A stretch of 64,000 nt of DNA from Pleurocapsa sp. PCC 7319. GTDB taxonomy: Bacteria > Cyanobacteriota > Cyanobacteriia > Cyanobacteriales > Xenococcaceae. This document shows positions 9,631 to 18,900 of this stretch, piece after piece; positions within the stretch are counted from its first letter, which is position 1; the number at the start of each line of letters is the position of its first letter. Below the pieces are notes generated by a model. That model saw only the letters and a program-made list of their open reading frames with translations. It did no database searches and had not been told where the DNA came from. A program made the translations under genes and the position numbers. The stretch lies in NCBI RefSeq assembly GCF_000332195.1, contig NZ_KB235922.1:4437322-4501321 (forward strand). The letters run 5' to 3'.

Positions 9631-12311
9631 TTGTCGGCTAACTCAGTCAATTCCATAATCTCATCATATTCAAAATTATTGAGCATTCTAGTTAGTTCTT
9701 GTGCTAGATAAATATTACTGGAGTCAATTTGTTCGATCAGTTGCTCAATCATATCTGCATCAACTTCAATCGCAGCTTGCCGCAAATTTGCGAGCCATTC
9801 TGCTGGCATACTTGCCAAAACAGATATATCGATTGCTGGCGGTAAATATTTTTGTGAAGCTACATTTTGCTCTTGGTCTTGTTTCAGGAAAAGTGAATCG
9901 ATTTTATCGATTAACTCTTGAGCAGTAGAATTCGTTTCCAACTGACTACGATCGACTACTTTAATGGGAATTTGAAACTCAAATTTTGCTCCTTGCCCGA
10001 CAGTACTACTAACGTTAATTTCTCCTCCTAACAGGCGGACAAAATTCTGACTAATAGCCAACCCCAATCCAGTTCCTTCTTGAGCAATAGCTTGTTTAGT
10101 TTGGGTAAAAGGAGCAAAAATTGATTCTAGTTCTGATGCTAAGATTCCATCACCAGTGTCTTCGACTGTAAAGACGAGCTTACTTATATTGGGGGTCGGG
10201 TTTTTCGGAGGCATATTAGCAGAACTCATTCCTCTGAAGCTAGATTTAGCCATGGGTTGTCCGCTCGCCGAAGAGCGATCGATTATTGGTTCTACTTTAA
10301 GAGTTACTCTTCCTTTCTCGGTATATTTAATGCCATTCTCAATCAGACTGCTCAGAATTTGGTGTAGTTTAACCGGATCAGTTTGAATATACTGAGGCAA
10401 ATTAGAAGCTAAATCGAAAATCAGCTCTAGACTTGTATTCTGCGATCGCCTCTGGCGGTGGGCGGAGCCCAATCGCGGAGCCTGGACGGAGTCCAATCGC
10501 CTCTGGCGGTGGGCGGAGCCCAATCGCGGAGCCTGGACGGAGTCCAATCGCGAATCGTACCCTGCGGGTAATCGCCCTCTACGAGGAGGCGCATCCAATC
10601 GCAACTTAAACATTTTGGCTAAATTTTCCAATAAAAGATGTAGATCAAACGGTTTTTCTGTGACTGAAACCGCACCTGATTCTATTTTGGACATCTCTAA
10701 AATGTTGTTGATTAAAACCAGTAAATGTTCTCCACTACGTTTAACAGTTGCCAGGTTTTCTTTCTGTTGTGGGTTAAGTTGGGAATCTTGTAAAAATACT
10801 TGAGTGAAACCCAAAATAGCATGAAGAGGTGTTCGCAGTTCATGGCTCATATTGGCTAAAAATTCGCTCTTGGCACGGTTTGCCGCATCAGCAGCCTCTT
10901 TGGCGATTTTCAAGGCTTCCGTCCTTTGTTTAACCCGATTTTCTAGTTTTTCATTGGTATTTTCTAAATCTTTAAATGCTGCTTTGAGCTGGAGCACCAT
11001 CTCGTTAAAAGACTGTGCCAAAAGTTTTAATTCTCGGATACTTTTGGCTTGAACTACAGGATAAAAATCAGTCCCTGCTTTTCTGGCTTGGGCACTCTGA
11101 GCGACCAGATTAGTTACCTGACTTAAATGAGCAATTGGTTGAGCAATTCTACGAGAGGTGTAAATACCAAAAAGAGTCGCTATGACTAAAGCCAGTAAAC
11201 ATAACAAAATAGTGTTACGAGTATTAGCATTAATTTCTGCCATAAAGTCGGCTTCTGGAATGACCACTACAATTAACCAATCTAAGCCCAGCTCATCTTG
11301 ATAGGGTAAAACTTGAACTAACTGGCGATCGCCTCTGGTGCTGAGCGTCGTAATTGAGCCCAGCTTATCCTGCGGGGAATCGCTTTTTAATCTGAAATCT
11401 AGCTGTTCGGGACGATCTATGTTGTATAAACTGCGAAAATGCTGGGTTATATATTCAGATGTAGCTTTAATCAATAAATTTTGACTATCAATAGCTCGTA
11501 AACGTTTTTCTTTTCTCTCCACTGAATCGTAGATAAAAGGTTTTTCATTGCTAGAAGTAGCTACTAAATAACCATTCCGCTCCAAAATAAAAATTTGACC
11601 ATTTTCACTAATTTCTATTTTTTGGAGAAAATTGCCAATCCCACTCAAAATTAGATCGACACCAACTATTCCTTGGGTATCACCCTGACTATCTCGTAAA
11701 AAACCGGCAGCGGTAATACCTAATTCGCCACCAGTAAAAGTATAAATTTTGCTCCAATTATTCTCCTGAGTCAGTTGTGTATTGATATACCAAGGACGTT
11801 GTCTGAGGTCAAATTCATCAACTTCTAATAATTTCTGTTTTTGACCTAAACGATCCAGACTGTAAGTTTTGCGTTCAGGAACTTTAGTTACTTCTTTAGT
11901 GTAAAATTTACCGTCTTCTTGCTTAAGATAAATAAATTTTCCCGCCTGATTTCCCATATAAATTGCCCGTACAGAATCAAACAACTGAATAGTTGACCAA
12001 AAATCCTGTTGTGCATCAGAAAAATCAGCAATAGATATTTTTTTTAGTTTGATAGCATTTTGTTTTAGTCGAACAATTATGTGAGGTATCGCTAAATAAT
12101 TTTCCAGATGCTTTTCTACACCAGCCGTGACTTCACTCCTAAGTTTACGGGTAACATTGTTGACTGCTTGTTCTCCATTTCTCCAAGACAGATAACCTAC
12201 CAATCCTACAGTCAGAAATATGTGTAGCAGAAAAGGAATGGTAATAATATTTTGTAGAGAAAGGTTGCGATAAGACTTGCCTATCTTACGCCCAAGCGTC
12301 TTAAATGGCAT
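9624..12311 (-). CDS. Sensor histidine kinase with repeat-derived insertions
   Basis: A membrane sensor kinase of 895 residues. Order: an N-terminal helix (IITIPFLLHIFLTVGLVGYL), a large extracytoplasmic dCache-like sensor, a second helix (TILLCLLALVIATLFGIY), HAMP, coiled coil, HisKA with H-box FLANMSHELRTPLHAIL, and HATPase (N-box ENGIKYT, DTGDGI, GTGLGLAIS). A helical tail (MPAEWLANLRQAA through NNFEYDEIMELTE) resembles the tail that follows the receiver in cyanobacterial hybrid kinases, yet no receiver is present. About 47 extra residues, including a 17-residue unit repeated twice, split HisKA from HATPase. A second smaller insert follows VEPIIDRSS. The gene is divergent from the response-regulator gene and may signal to it. 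Confidence 0.93.
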   Translation of the reverse strand: MPFKTLGRKIGKSYRNLSLQNIITIPFLLHIFLTVGLVGYLSWRNGEQAVNNVTRKLRSEVTAGVEKHLENYLAIPHIIVRLKQNAIKLKKISIADFSDAQQDFWSTIQLFDSVRAIYMGNQAGKFIYLKQEDGKFYTKEVTKVPERKTYSLDRLGQKQKLLEVDEFDLRQRPWYINTQLTQENNWSKIYTFTGGELGITAAGFLRDSQGDTQGIVGVDLILSGIGNFLQKIEISENGQIFILERNGYLVATSSNEKPFIYDSVERKEKRLRAIDSQNLLIKATSEYITQHFRSLYNIDRPEQLDFRLKSDSPQDKLGSITTLSTRGDRQLVQVLPYQDELGLDWLIVVVIPEADFMAEINANTRNTILLCLLALVIATLFGIYTSRRIAQPIAHLSQVTNLVAQSAQARKAGTDFYPVVQAKSIRELKLLAQSFNEMVLQLKAAFKDLENTNEKLENRVKQRTEALKIAKEAADAANRAKSEFLANMSHELRTPLHAILGFTQVFLQDSQLNPQQKENLATVKRSGEHLLVLINNILEMSKIESGAVSVTEKPFDLHLLLENLAKMFKLRLDAPPRRGRLPAGYDSRLDSVQAPRLGSAHRQRRLDSVQAPRLGSAHRQRRSQNTSLELIFDLASNLPQYIQTDPVKLHQILSSLIENGIKYTEKGRVTLKVEPIIDRSSASGQPMAKSSFRGMSSANMPPKNPTPNISKLVFTVEDTGDGILASELESIFAPFTQTKQAIAQEGTGLGLAISQNFVRLLGGEINVSSTVGQGAKFEFQIPIKVVDRSQLETNSTAQELIDKIDSLFLKQDQEQNVASQKYLPPAIDISVLASMPAEWLANLRQAAIEVDADMIEQLIEQIDSSNIYLAQELTRMLNNFEYDEIMELTELADNH
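10446..10610. repeat. HIP1-containing palindromic repeats inside the kinase gene
   Basis: A GC-rich block unlike the flanking DNA. A 51-bp unit (beginning CCTCTGGCGGTGGGCGGAGC) is repeated twice in tandem. It is followed by GAATCGTACCCTGCGGGTAA and GCCCTCTACGAGGAGGC, which are small hairpins separated by ATCGC words. The unit is 17 codons long, so the kinase frame stays open. It looks like a cluster of small dispersed palindromic repeats of the kind common in cyanobacteria. Confidence 0.85.
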
Positions 12312-12864
12312 AGTGAAAGATTTTAACAGATGTTAGTATGCATAGTTCTCTATCTGGTTTTTATCTGAGACTGAGACTCTGGAATATTAGTAAGATGAAT
12401 ATCAGTTTGATTTTGACATAATCGATTATTATCCTGCAACAGAGCGTTCTGATTGTACTATAACTTTTGGCATTAATAAAAATTCGCTATAGTCGGCTAA
12501 ATCATCTATGCCTATAAAGTTGAAAACAACTTCTACTGATATCCAAAGTAAAACTTTAAAAACTAGTTTGTGCCACTGAATTTTCATTTTATTCACCTTG
12601 ATAACTAGTTACATTAACTACTAATTGCTACAAAATCGAATTAATATTTAGCTACCCAAACCTTAAATTTTCTGGTTATGTGTTTTGATAAATACAGTTT
12701 TGCTCTAACTAACTATTAAACTAAAATCAAATCGAGAATAACTGGGGATGAATTTTGGGAGTAGGGGTGATGCTAGGAAAATTTCCCTAGTTCTTCCCTA
12801 GTTCTTCCCTAGTTAATTTCATGATATTAGTCGAGTAAGTAGTCTAAAGAAGGGCGATCGCACG
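12312..12864. other. Divergent intergenic region, kinase and response regulator
   Basis: A 553-base AT-rich spacer between the divergent kinase and regulator genes. Apart from the three 11-bp direct repeats reported separately, nothing recognisable was seen: no reading frame of useful length, no RNA gene and no mobile element. Confidence 0.5.
12782..12814 (+). promoter_or_regulatory. Three 11-bp direct repeats, likely OmpR/PhoB-type operator
   Basis: TTTCCCTAGTT, CTTCCCTAGTT and CTTCCCTAGTT follow one another without gaps, ending 50 bases before the regulator start codon. An 11-bp direct-repeat period (an 8-base word plus 3) is what OmpR/PhoB-family winged-helix dimers recognise, and the downstream gene encodes such a domain. 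Autoregulation is inferred. Confidence 0.6.
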
Positions 12865-15150
12865 ATGCGGATTTTAGTAGTTGACGATGACGAAATTTTA
12901 GTAGCAGTACTCAAACGTTCCCTTAGCAGTCAGCGACACATAGTAGATATAGCCGAAGACGGTCAATTAGGTTGGGAATATGTCCAAAGTGGAGAATACG
13001 AATTAATCCTGCTAGATGTCAATTTACCAGGATTAGATGGGGTCAGTCTGTGTGAAAAAATGCGTTCTGAAGGCTGTGCTACGCCTATTCTCTTAATGAC
13101 AGCCCAAAATGCTACTCAAGACCGGATTCTGGGATTAGATGCCGGAGCAGATGATTATTTAACCAAACCTCTGGATTTGGATGAATTAAATGCGCGAGTC
13201 AGAGCTCTATCTCGCCGTGGAGAAGTTATTCCCACTGCTGTTCTGGATGTCCATGGATTAACTTTAGATCCTAGTAGTTGCGAAGTTTGCTATCAGCAAC
13301 AGCCAATTAAACTCACCGCTAAAGAATATAGTCTTTTAGAATTATTTTTGCGTAATCCAGCACGAGTATTTAGCCGCTCACAAATCTTAGATAAAATTTG
13401 GACCTATGACGATCCGCCACTAGAAGAAAGCGTCAAAGCACATATTAAAGGATTACGGAAAAAGTTAAAAAAAGCCGGAGTAGTCAATTGGATTGAGAAC
13501 GTTTATGGTATCGGTTATCGGCTTAATCCCCAAGTTTCTGAATCCCGCAACACTAAACAAACCGCTCATTTAAATCAAAACCAGTCTCATTCTAGTTCCA
13601 TTAAGCAAGAATTTAATCAGAAGATGGAACAGATGTGGCTTAAATATCAAGATAAAATGGCGGCAAGAATGAATATTTTGCAAACAACTGCATCTAAGTT
13701 GGAAAAAGGGGAATTAACACCTGATTTATCCCACAAGGCTCAACAAGCTGCCCATAAATTGGCGGGAGTTTTAGGGATGTTTGACCGAGATGCCGGAACA
13801 GAGATCTCCCGTGAAATAGAAACTTTACTTCGAGATAATCAAGCATTAGATGCTCTGCAACAAGAAAAATTGCTCTCTTTAGTAGCAGATTTAAATAGCT
13901 TGTTAGCATTAGATGAAACTTTAATTGAAAGCTCTTCAATCGAGATACCAAAATTATTATTAATCTCTACTGACAATCAATTGAGTTCAGAACTACAACA
14001 GTTAGGAAAAGCTCAAAGTATGGGTTGGCATCAGGTAGATAACATGGCACTAGCTAGGAGATGGTTGCAAACAAATTCTCCCTATCTAGTCGCCATTGAT
14101 ACGGAAACAGTGCCTCAACAACCTGAATATTTATCCTTAATTACCGAATTAACTGCCCGCACTCCAGCTATTCCCACCTTGGTTCTCTCTATTGCCGATA
14201 ATTTAGCCAATCGAGTTAAAGTTGCTAGTGCTGGGGCGAGCGGCTTTTTAGTCAAACCAACTACTTCTGCTTTAGTCTGGCAAACTACGAACCAATTATT
14301 AGAACGTAGTCAATCGGCGATCGCATCTATTTTAATTGTGGATGATGATCTAGTTTTTCTGGCAGCGCTCAGTTCAATTTTAGAGCCTTGGGGCATGAAG
14401 ATTTCCACCTTAGCTGAGCCGATACGCTTCTGGGAAGTTTTACAATCAACTCATCCAGATCTATTAATCCTTGATATCGAAATGCCTGAAATCAATGGCA
14501 TCGAATTATGTCAAGCTCTTCGTAGCGACCCAGATTGGCAGGAATTACCCACCCTATTTCTGACTGCACGCCAGGATCCTAAGACGATCCAGCAGGTATT
14601 TGAAGTAGGTGGAGATGACTATATATCTAAGCCAGTTGTTGGTGCTGAGTTAATCGCCAGGATTAATAACCGTTTGGATCGTAGCCGACTATTACATAAA
14701 TTAGCCACTCAAGATAGGTTAACAGGATTAAAAAATCGTCCTCAAAGTAGTCGTGAAATCGAAATATTGTTACAACAAGCTGGAGAGATTAGCCAACCGT
14801 TTTGTTTAGTCGTATTAAAGATAACTGAATTAAGGGAAATTAATCTTCAATATGGTCATCAAATAGGCGATCGCGTGTTAGCCCAATGGGGAAAAGTTAT
14901 TCAAGCTGCTTTTCGTAATCAAGAGGTAACTAGCTATTGGGGAAATGGTGATTTTATTATCGGTATTCCCAATCTCAACAAAAATCAAGGAGCTGAAAAC
15001 TTGACAGAAATTTTAACTATTTTAAGAAAGCAAATCTTTACTTCCCTGGAGGGAGAACGTTTTCAAGTCTCCTGCAACTATGCGGTAGCTGAATTTCCCA
15101 CAGATGGTAAAACTTTGCCTGCTTTATATCAGGCCTGCGAGCAGAATTAG
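12865..15150 (+). CDS. Multidomain response regulator: REC, winged helix, HPt, REC, REC, degenerate GGDEF
   Basis: A 761-residue regulator. Residues 1-120 are a receiver with acidic pocket DDDE and phospho-acceptor Asp51 (LILLDVNLPGLDG). About 125-225 form an OmpR-type winged helix ending WIENVYGIGYRL. About 250-350 form an HPt domain with AHKLAGVLGMF. About 360-490 form a receiver-like domain whose phospho-Asp pocket looks degenerate (VAIDTETVPQQ). About 490-610 form a typical receiver (LLILDIEMPEINGIEL). The rest is a GGDEF-like domain in which the signature reads WGNGDF, so cyclase activity is doubtful. It combines DNA binding and phosphotransfer in one chain. It is probably fed by the divergent kinase. 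Confidence 0.92.
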   Translation: MRILVVDDDEILVAVLKRSLSSQRHIVDIAEDGQLGWEYVQSGEYELILLDVNLPGLDGVSLCEKMRSEGCATPILLMTAQNATQDRILGLDAGADDYLTKPLDLDELNARVRALSRRGEVIPTAVLDVHGLTLDPSSCEVCYQQQPIKLTAKEYSLLELFLRNPARVFSRSQILDKIWTYDDPPLEESVKAHIKGLRKKLKKAGVVNWIENVYGIGYRLNPQVSESRNTKQTAHLNQNQSHSSSIKQEFNQKMEQMWLKYQDKMAARMNILQTTASKLEKGELTPDLSHKAQQAAHKLAGVLGMFDRDAGTEISREIETLLRDNQALDALQQEKLLSLVADLNSLLALDETLIESSSIEIPKLLLISTDNQLSSELQQLGKAQSMGWHQVDNMALARRWLQTNSPYLVAIDTETVPQQPEYLSLITELTARTPAIPTLVLSIADNLANRVKVASAGASGFLVKPTTSALVWQTTNQLLERSQSAIASILIVDDDLVFLAALSSILEPWGMKISTLAEPIRFWEVLQSTHPDLLILDIEMPEINGIELCQALRSDPDWQELPTLFLTARQDPKTIQQVFEVGGDDYISKPVVGAELIARINNRLDRSRLLHKLATQDRLTGLKNRPQSSREIEILLQQAGEISQPFCLVVLKITELREINLQYGHQIGDRVLAQWGKVIQAAFRNQEVTSYWGNGDFIIGIPNLNKNQGAENLTEILTILRKQIFTSLEGERFQVSCNYAVAEFPTDGKTLPALYQACEQN

Positions 15151-15179
15151 TTGCTGAGAATTTAACACTCAACAAAAGC

Positions 15180-15210
15180 AACCTTATCAACCATAGGCTC
15201 TAATAAGGTT
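15180..15210 (+). terminator. Possible terminator after the response regulator
   Basis: AACCTTAT (15180-15187) and ATAAGGTT (15203-15210) form an 8-bp stem with a 15-base loop, 30 bases after the stop codon, followed by ATTTGGTT. The T tract is weak. Confidence 0.4.
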
Positions 15211-15320
15211 ATTTGGTTACTCTAGCTATGAAAAAAGACTCGATAGCCATTTCATCTGGACCAATCAACAACACTCTTCTAAGTTTAGTCAGTTCACTGG
15301 TTTCCTGAAATGATAAAAAA

Positions 15321-15944
15321 TTAACGTCTTTTTATCCATTTAAAAGTGGATTGAATAGAACGACCTTGTTCATCAATTTTATATTCTAAAACCCAGCCAT
15401 CATCATAATATCTTCTGATCGTATGCCTATCGATAAATTCTTCGCGAAATTGATAGTTATTTTCGTGTCCATACCATTCAAAATCTTGCTGTGCATACGC
15501 AGCTGACAAGGAAAAGAAACGAGGTATCTTCGGCATGTCCAGAATCTTTCCTCTCTGAGCAATAATATTCCCCAGAGGTACTGTACTGTAATTATTATTA
15601 ATTCTACGAACTTCTAACAGGGCACGATCCTCAGGGTCATGAAGGAATTCGGGCTCCCCCTTCAAAAGATAAACTTTTGTCAACTCTAAACTAGAATTGT
15701 CTCTCAGTTCATCTAAACTGTCTCGATCTAGATTGAGATACATTTCAAATGGTTTGCGTAAAGTGATTGCCGTGGTTTGTTTTTGGAGTAGACAACCTAA
15801 TTGAAATAGAGCAACCGAATATGCCAAGAAAATACCTGTCAGATATAACAAAGCATTAATTTTAATCCTAGAAAAACTATTAATAAGCTGACTAAAAGTT
15901 ATTTCTCTAGGGTCTTTAGCTGGATATTCATCTTTACTTTTCAT
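15321..15944 (-). CDS. Hypothetical membrane-anchored protein
   Basis: Not recognised. This 207-residue protein has a charged cytosolic start, one membrane helix (INALLYLTGIFLAYSVALF) near residues 30-50, and a mostly charged remainder likely on the outer side. The C-terminal 60 residues are rich in aromatic and charged amino acids (FEWYGHENNYQFREE, RRYYDDGWVLEYKIDEQG). That is a beta-rich pattern seen in small exported domains. The only recognisable context is the protease locus upstream. No enzyme motif is visible. Confidence 0.6.
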   Translation of the reverse strand: MKSKDEYPAKDPREITFSQLINSFSRIKINALLYLTGIFLAYSVALFQLGCLLQKQTTAITLRKPFEMYLNLDRDSLDELRDNSSLELTKVYLLKGEPEFLHDPEDRALLEVRRINNNYSTVPLGNIIAQRGKILDMPKIPRFFSLSAAYAQQDFEWYGHENNYQFREEFIDRHTIRRYYDDGWVLEYKIDEQGRSIQSTFKWIKRR

Positions 15945-16143
15945 AGCACTATCTTCCTAGGAGACTGATTAAGTTAATTCTCCTGATTAATCGACCTAAT
16001 TCTCGATTTGGACTGTCACATTGAATTGCTGGATAATTGAGCGATCGCCTGCCCAAGATCGCTGTTGCTTAAGTTCTAGTCTTGCTCTTCCTGTAGCCTC
16101 AGTTTTTAAAATAATTGATCAACATGAAGAACAACCTAACTTC

Positions 16144-16321
16144 CTAAACTGAAATACCATAAGCTTCATCTAAGGCTGCTTCGGCATAATCATAAGACGC
16201 ATAAGCATATCCTTGATCTCCCCAAGAAGTTCCCCAACTGTTGCGGATAATGAATCTGTCGGCACTATATCCCACAATGGCGATCGCGTGTCCTCCCCTA
16301 ACAGTTTCTAATGGCTTCAGC
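16144..16321 (-). pseudogene. Papain-family (C1A) protease, C-terminal remnant
   Basis: The last 58 or so residues of a papain-like cysteine protease. They include the catalytic histidine in [12 protein letters not shown] and the asparagine in [18 protein letters not shown]. The C-terminal [16 protein letters not shown] is as expected for bacterial members. The half carrying the catalytic cysteine is missing. The fragment is joined out of frame, without spacing, to the truncated protein encoded just upstream, so it looks like the debris of a deletion or recombination rather than a working gene. Confidence 0.82.
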
Positions 16322-16651
16322 TCAGTAAGCCTCAAATTCTCCAGTAACCTCTGTTACCACCGATATCCCCTCCAATTCACTCGGAACATGGGGGCGGACA
16401 GCCTCATCTCGGAGATAAACCCAAATTACTTCGTCGCCAAGCTCATTTTGCTGAATACCGACGCCCATAACCCCATTAATCTCAAGTAACTGAGATTCGT
16501 AGGCTTGTTTAACGCGCAAAACATTTGAATCGGTCACTGCTTGCTCCTCCTCACCGCTGTAGGGCACCGATGCTTCTTCCATCATGTCAGCAGGCAAATC
16601 TGAAGATGGCGGACTCTCAAAATTATCAAGGGTATCAGGTGAGTTACTCAT
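16322..16651 (-). pseudogene. Truncated paralogue of the neighbouring trypsin-like protease (N-terminal part only)
   Basis: A 109-residue reading frame that begins MSNSPDTLDNFESPPSSDL, closely matching the start of the intact protease upstream (MSNGRDEYDSFESPPEV). It continues through an equivalent of that protein's pre-protease domain ([34 protein letters not shown]). It then stops just where the protease domain should begin, and the papain remnant follows in another frame. The shared leader favours this ATG over a start 15 residues upstream (16696), although the upstream start would give a lipobox-like LLNGC. It may still be translated as a small protein. Confidence 0.7.
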
Positions 16652-16937
16652 AGTTACCTCAGCACAGCCATTGAGTAATAGACACAACACAATCACAGGC
16701 GGTCATAATATCCATAATAGGGAAATCTGCATGATTTTACAAGACAGCTTGTCTACTCCTGTCTTCGGATCTAATACTCAGATCTTACACCTAATCTGTA
16801 ACCGATTTGTGTTGTCAGGGAAAGAGGTTATAGGTATAGTTTGCTTAAGGTTAGTTGTGAGCTGACTTTACAGCTCACAACTAACTTGCTATTATTCTCA
16901 GGTAAGCTTTTAGTTATGCCAGAGAATAAGTTATACA

Positions 16938-18128
16938 CTATGTGTACAGATTGATGTCAAGTGTTCTCACAACTCGAGTCATCTTGTTAGCGAATGTCAA
17001 TCCACCGCCACCAGCAAACAGTAAGCCAACTGGGTTGCGCCGACGGTCCCAAGTCCAAATTACGGAACCAGAATCACCACCATCACTGAATTTGCCTCCA
17101 ATACCACGAATAGTTATTTGGTCTCTAAATAGAGCCACTCTTGGGCGATAGTTGACGCGGATAGTTGCATTACAATCGATAATTCGCCCTCGAGTTAGAC
17201 CAGTGGTACGACCAGACTTACCAACTACCTGGTTCTTACGACATCTAACCAAACGCCTACTAATGCGATAGAGGAAATTACGTCCACCTTTTTCATAAAG
17301 CTCTTCTTTACGAACTCGACTAGGCCAACACCATCCTGTAGCTGCATCAACGTAGTTAGCCCCACCACTAAAGTTAATTTTGCGATAGTTCTCTAAGATG
17401 GCGACCCGATCACGAGGAGAACGGCCACCGTCAGCTCGACCTGGTTGGATGATCGAATCGCCAATTCTGGCATTATTTGAGTTAGCCAGGACGTGGTTAT
17501 TGCTAAGCATTAAGAGGCGTTTGTCCCTAGGAGAACGCCGTCCACGAGCTAAGCAGCCGATGGTTCCTGCAGTAATCCTGTAATGCCCAACCGAGACACC
17601 GCAGGGAGTGGGTCGATATTTACGACGATGGTTCTGTGCTTCAATCACACCTGTGACGATTACGTTCACAGGAATGTCGTCGCTGCTGGCGGATGAAACC
17701 CCCATGGAATCAACCAGAAGCGATTTAACTTCTTCAACAGAAATAGCCTCGGCTACATAGATATTTAGGGCAGGAACACCAGGGGCTAGACCAGGAGAGA
17801 AATCGTCTTCTGCTACACCCAAACCTACACCGACAATGTTGTTAGCCCCTTCAGTTGCTGCTTCGGCATCAACAGCTTCAGCGGTTTCTTCTTCAGAGGT
17901 GAGTTGGGCTAAACAAGTCTCAATGTCTCCCTTCATCTGAAGTATGCTATCATCGAAACCAAAATATAAATCTTCAGATTCAAGGTCAGCATCAGCATCT
18001 TCTTCTTCAAAGGTTTCTTCCCCTTCAGCCATTATCTCTTCTTCAAATTCAAATTCGTCTTCTATCTCCTGTTGTGCGACTTCAGGAGGAGATTCGAAAG
18101 AATCGTATTCATCTCGTCCGTTACTCAT
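16938..18128 (-). CDS. Trypsin-like serine protease with acidic leader
   Basis: A chymotrypsin-fold protease of 396 residues. Residues about 1-70 are very acidic (runs such as EFEFEEEI and EETFEEEDADADLE). A pre-protease domain follows (NNIVGVGLGVAEDD, NIYVAEAISVEEVK, VIVTGVIEAQ). The protease domain has the expected triad: His in LMLSNNHVLAN, Asp in ANYVDAATG, and Ser in SDGGDSGSVIW. The second half is arginine-rich, in contrast to the acidic N-terminus, so the leader could neutralise or gate it. No signal peptide is visible. A truncated paralogue with the same leader lies 286 bases downstream. Confidence 0.85.
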   Translation of the reverse strand: MSNGRDEYDSFESPPEVAQQEIEDEFEFEEEIMAEGEETFEEEDADADLESEDLYFGFDDSILQMKGDIETCLAQLTSEEETAEAVDAEAATEGANNIVGVGLGVAEDDFSPGLAPGVPALNIYVAEAISVEEVKSLLVDSMGVSSASSDDIPVNVIVTGVIEAQNHRRKYRPTPCGVSVGHYRITAGTIGCLARGRRSPRDKRLLMLSNNHVLANSNNARIGDSIIQPGRADGGRSPRDRVAILENYRKINFSGGANYVDAATGWCWPSRVRKEELYEKGGRNFLYRISRRLVRCRKNQVVGKSGRTTGLTRGRIIDCNATIRVNYRPRVALFRDQITIRGIGGKFSDGGDSGSVIWTWDRRRNPVGLLFAGGGGLTFANKMTRVVRTLDINLYT

Positions 18129-18288
18129 TTTGCACCTCGCAAATTAGTTTAACTCATAAAATTTTTTGGTAACCAGAGGATAAATTTCTGCTAAGATTAA
18201 TCCTCATAAGTCGATTATGTACATAATCATCTATCTATATAATCCTCAACATAAATGTTGAAAACAATACGACGATCTGCGTATAGGA

Positions 18289-18900
18289 TTATGTAGAAAT
18301 TGCAACAAACAGCCCATTTAGCAGTCCCAACTTTTTCAGGGCGACCATCACAGCAGCTGTGCGAGTTTGTACATCCAGTTTCCTGTGAATATGCTCCAGA
18401 TGTTTTCGCACCGTTCCTTTACTGCAACCCAACACTTTGGCGATCGCGGCATTACTTTTATCCTTAGCAACCCAAAAAAGGACCTCTGCCTCACGTTTAG
18501 TTAGTCCTAGTAATTGCAAAGAAGAAATTGAGAAAGGTTCAAGTTCTTGTTCTTCTAGTAGCACGAGATATTCTTCACCGACTAACTGGGAAATAATGTG
18601 AACACTTAACCGCTTTCCTGCTTGCTCAATGTACAAGGGAGAGCGGGGGCATAGAACATCATTGTGGGAAATGAGTAGTGAAATCTGATGCTTGAACCAA
18701 GATTGTAATAGTTCTGGCAATGAATGTGGATCGTAAAGAGAAAAATACCGACTCAGCAGTTGTTCTCCTCGTTGAGTCATAAACTGCACCTGCCCATCGG
18801 GTGTCACAATAATCGCACCAAGTTGATCGAACACTTGCTTGAGTTGTGTCAGCCCTTGTCGCTCTTCGTTAAATTTAGAAGTATTTTCATCTGTCTGCAT
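18289..18900 (-). CDS. LuxR-type transcriptional regulator with PAS-like sensor
   Basis: A DNA-binding regulator. The N-terminal 110 residues resemble a PAS fold (LKQVFDQLGAIIVTPDGQVQFM, GEQLLSRYF). The C-terminal 65 residues form a LuxR helix-turn-helix: LTKREAEVLFWVAKDKSNAAIA, then VLGCSKGTVRKHLEHIHRKL. The ATG at 18900 (MQTDENTSKF) is preferred. The frame extends to 19017, but that extension is partly made of a repeat-like segment (18961-18990) and has an odd amino-acid mix (CVAKPCRQAYHH). It lies upstream of the protease gene on the same strand and could control it; that is inference from position. Confidence 0.85.
   Translation of the reverse strand: MQTDENTSKFNEERQGLTQLKQVFDQLGAIIVTPDGQVQFMTQRGEQLLSRYFSLYDPHSLPELLQSWFKHQISLLISHNDVLCPRSPLYIEQAGKRLSVHIISQLVGEEYLVLLEEQELEPFSISSLQLLGLTKREAEVLFWVAKDKSNAAIAKVLGCSKGTVRKHLEHIHRKLDVQTRTAAVMVALKKLGLLNGLFVAIST

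Noticed and set aside
12312-12864. Small RNA gene in the long divergent spacer
   Set aside because: No stable hairpin with a T run or conserved RNA motif could be seen by eye.
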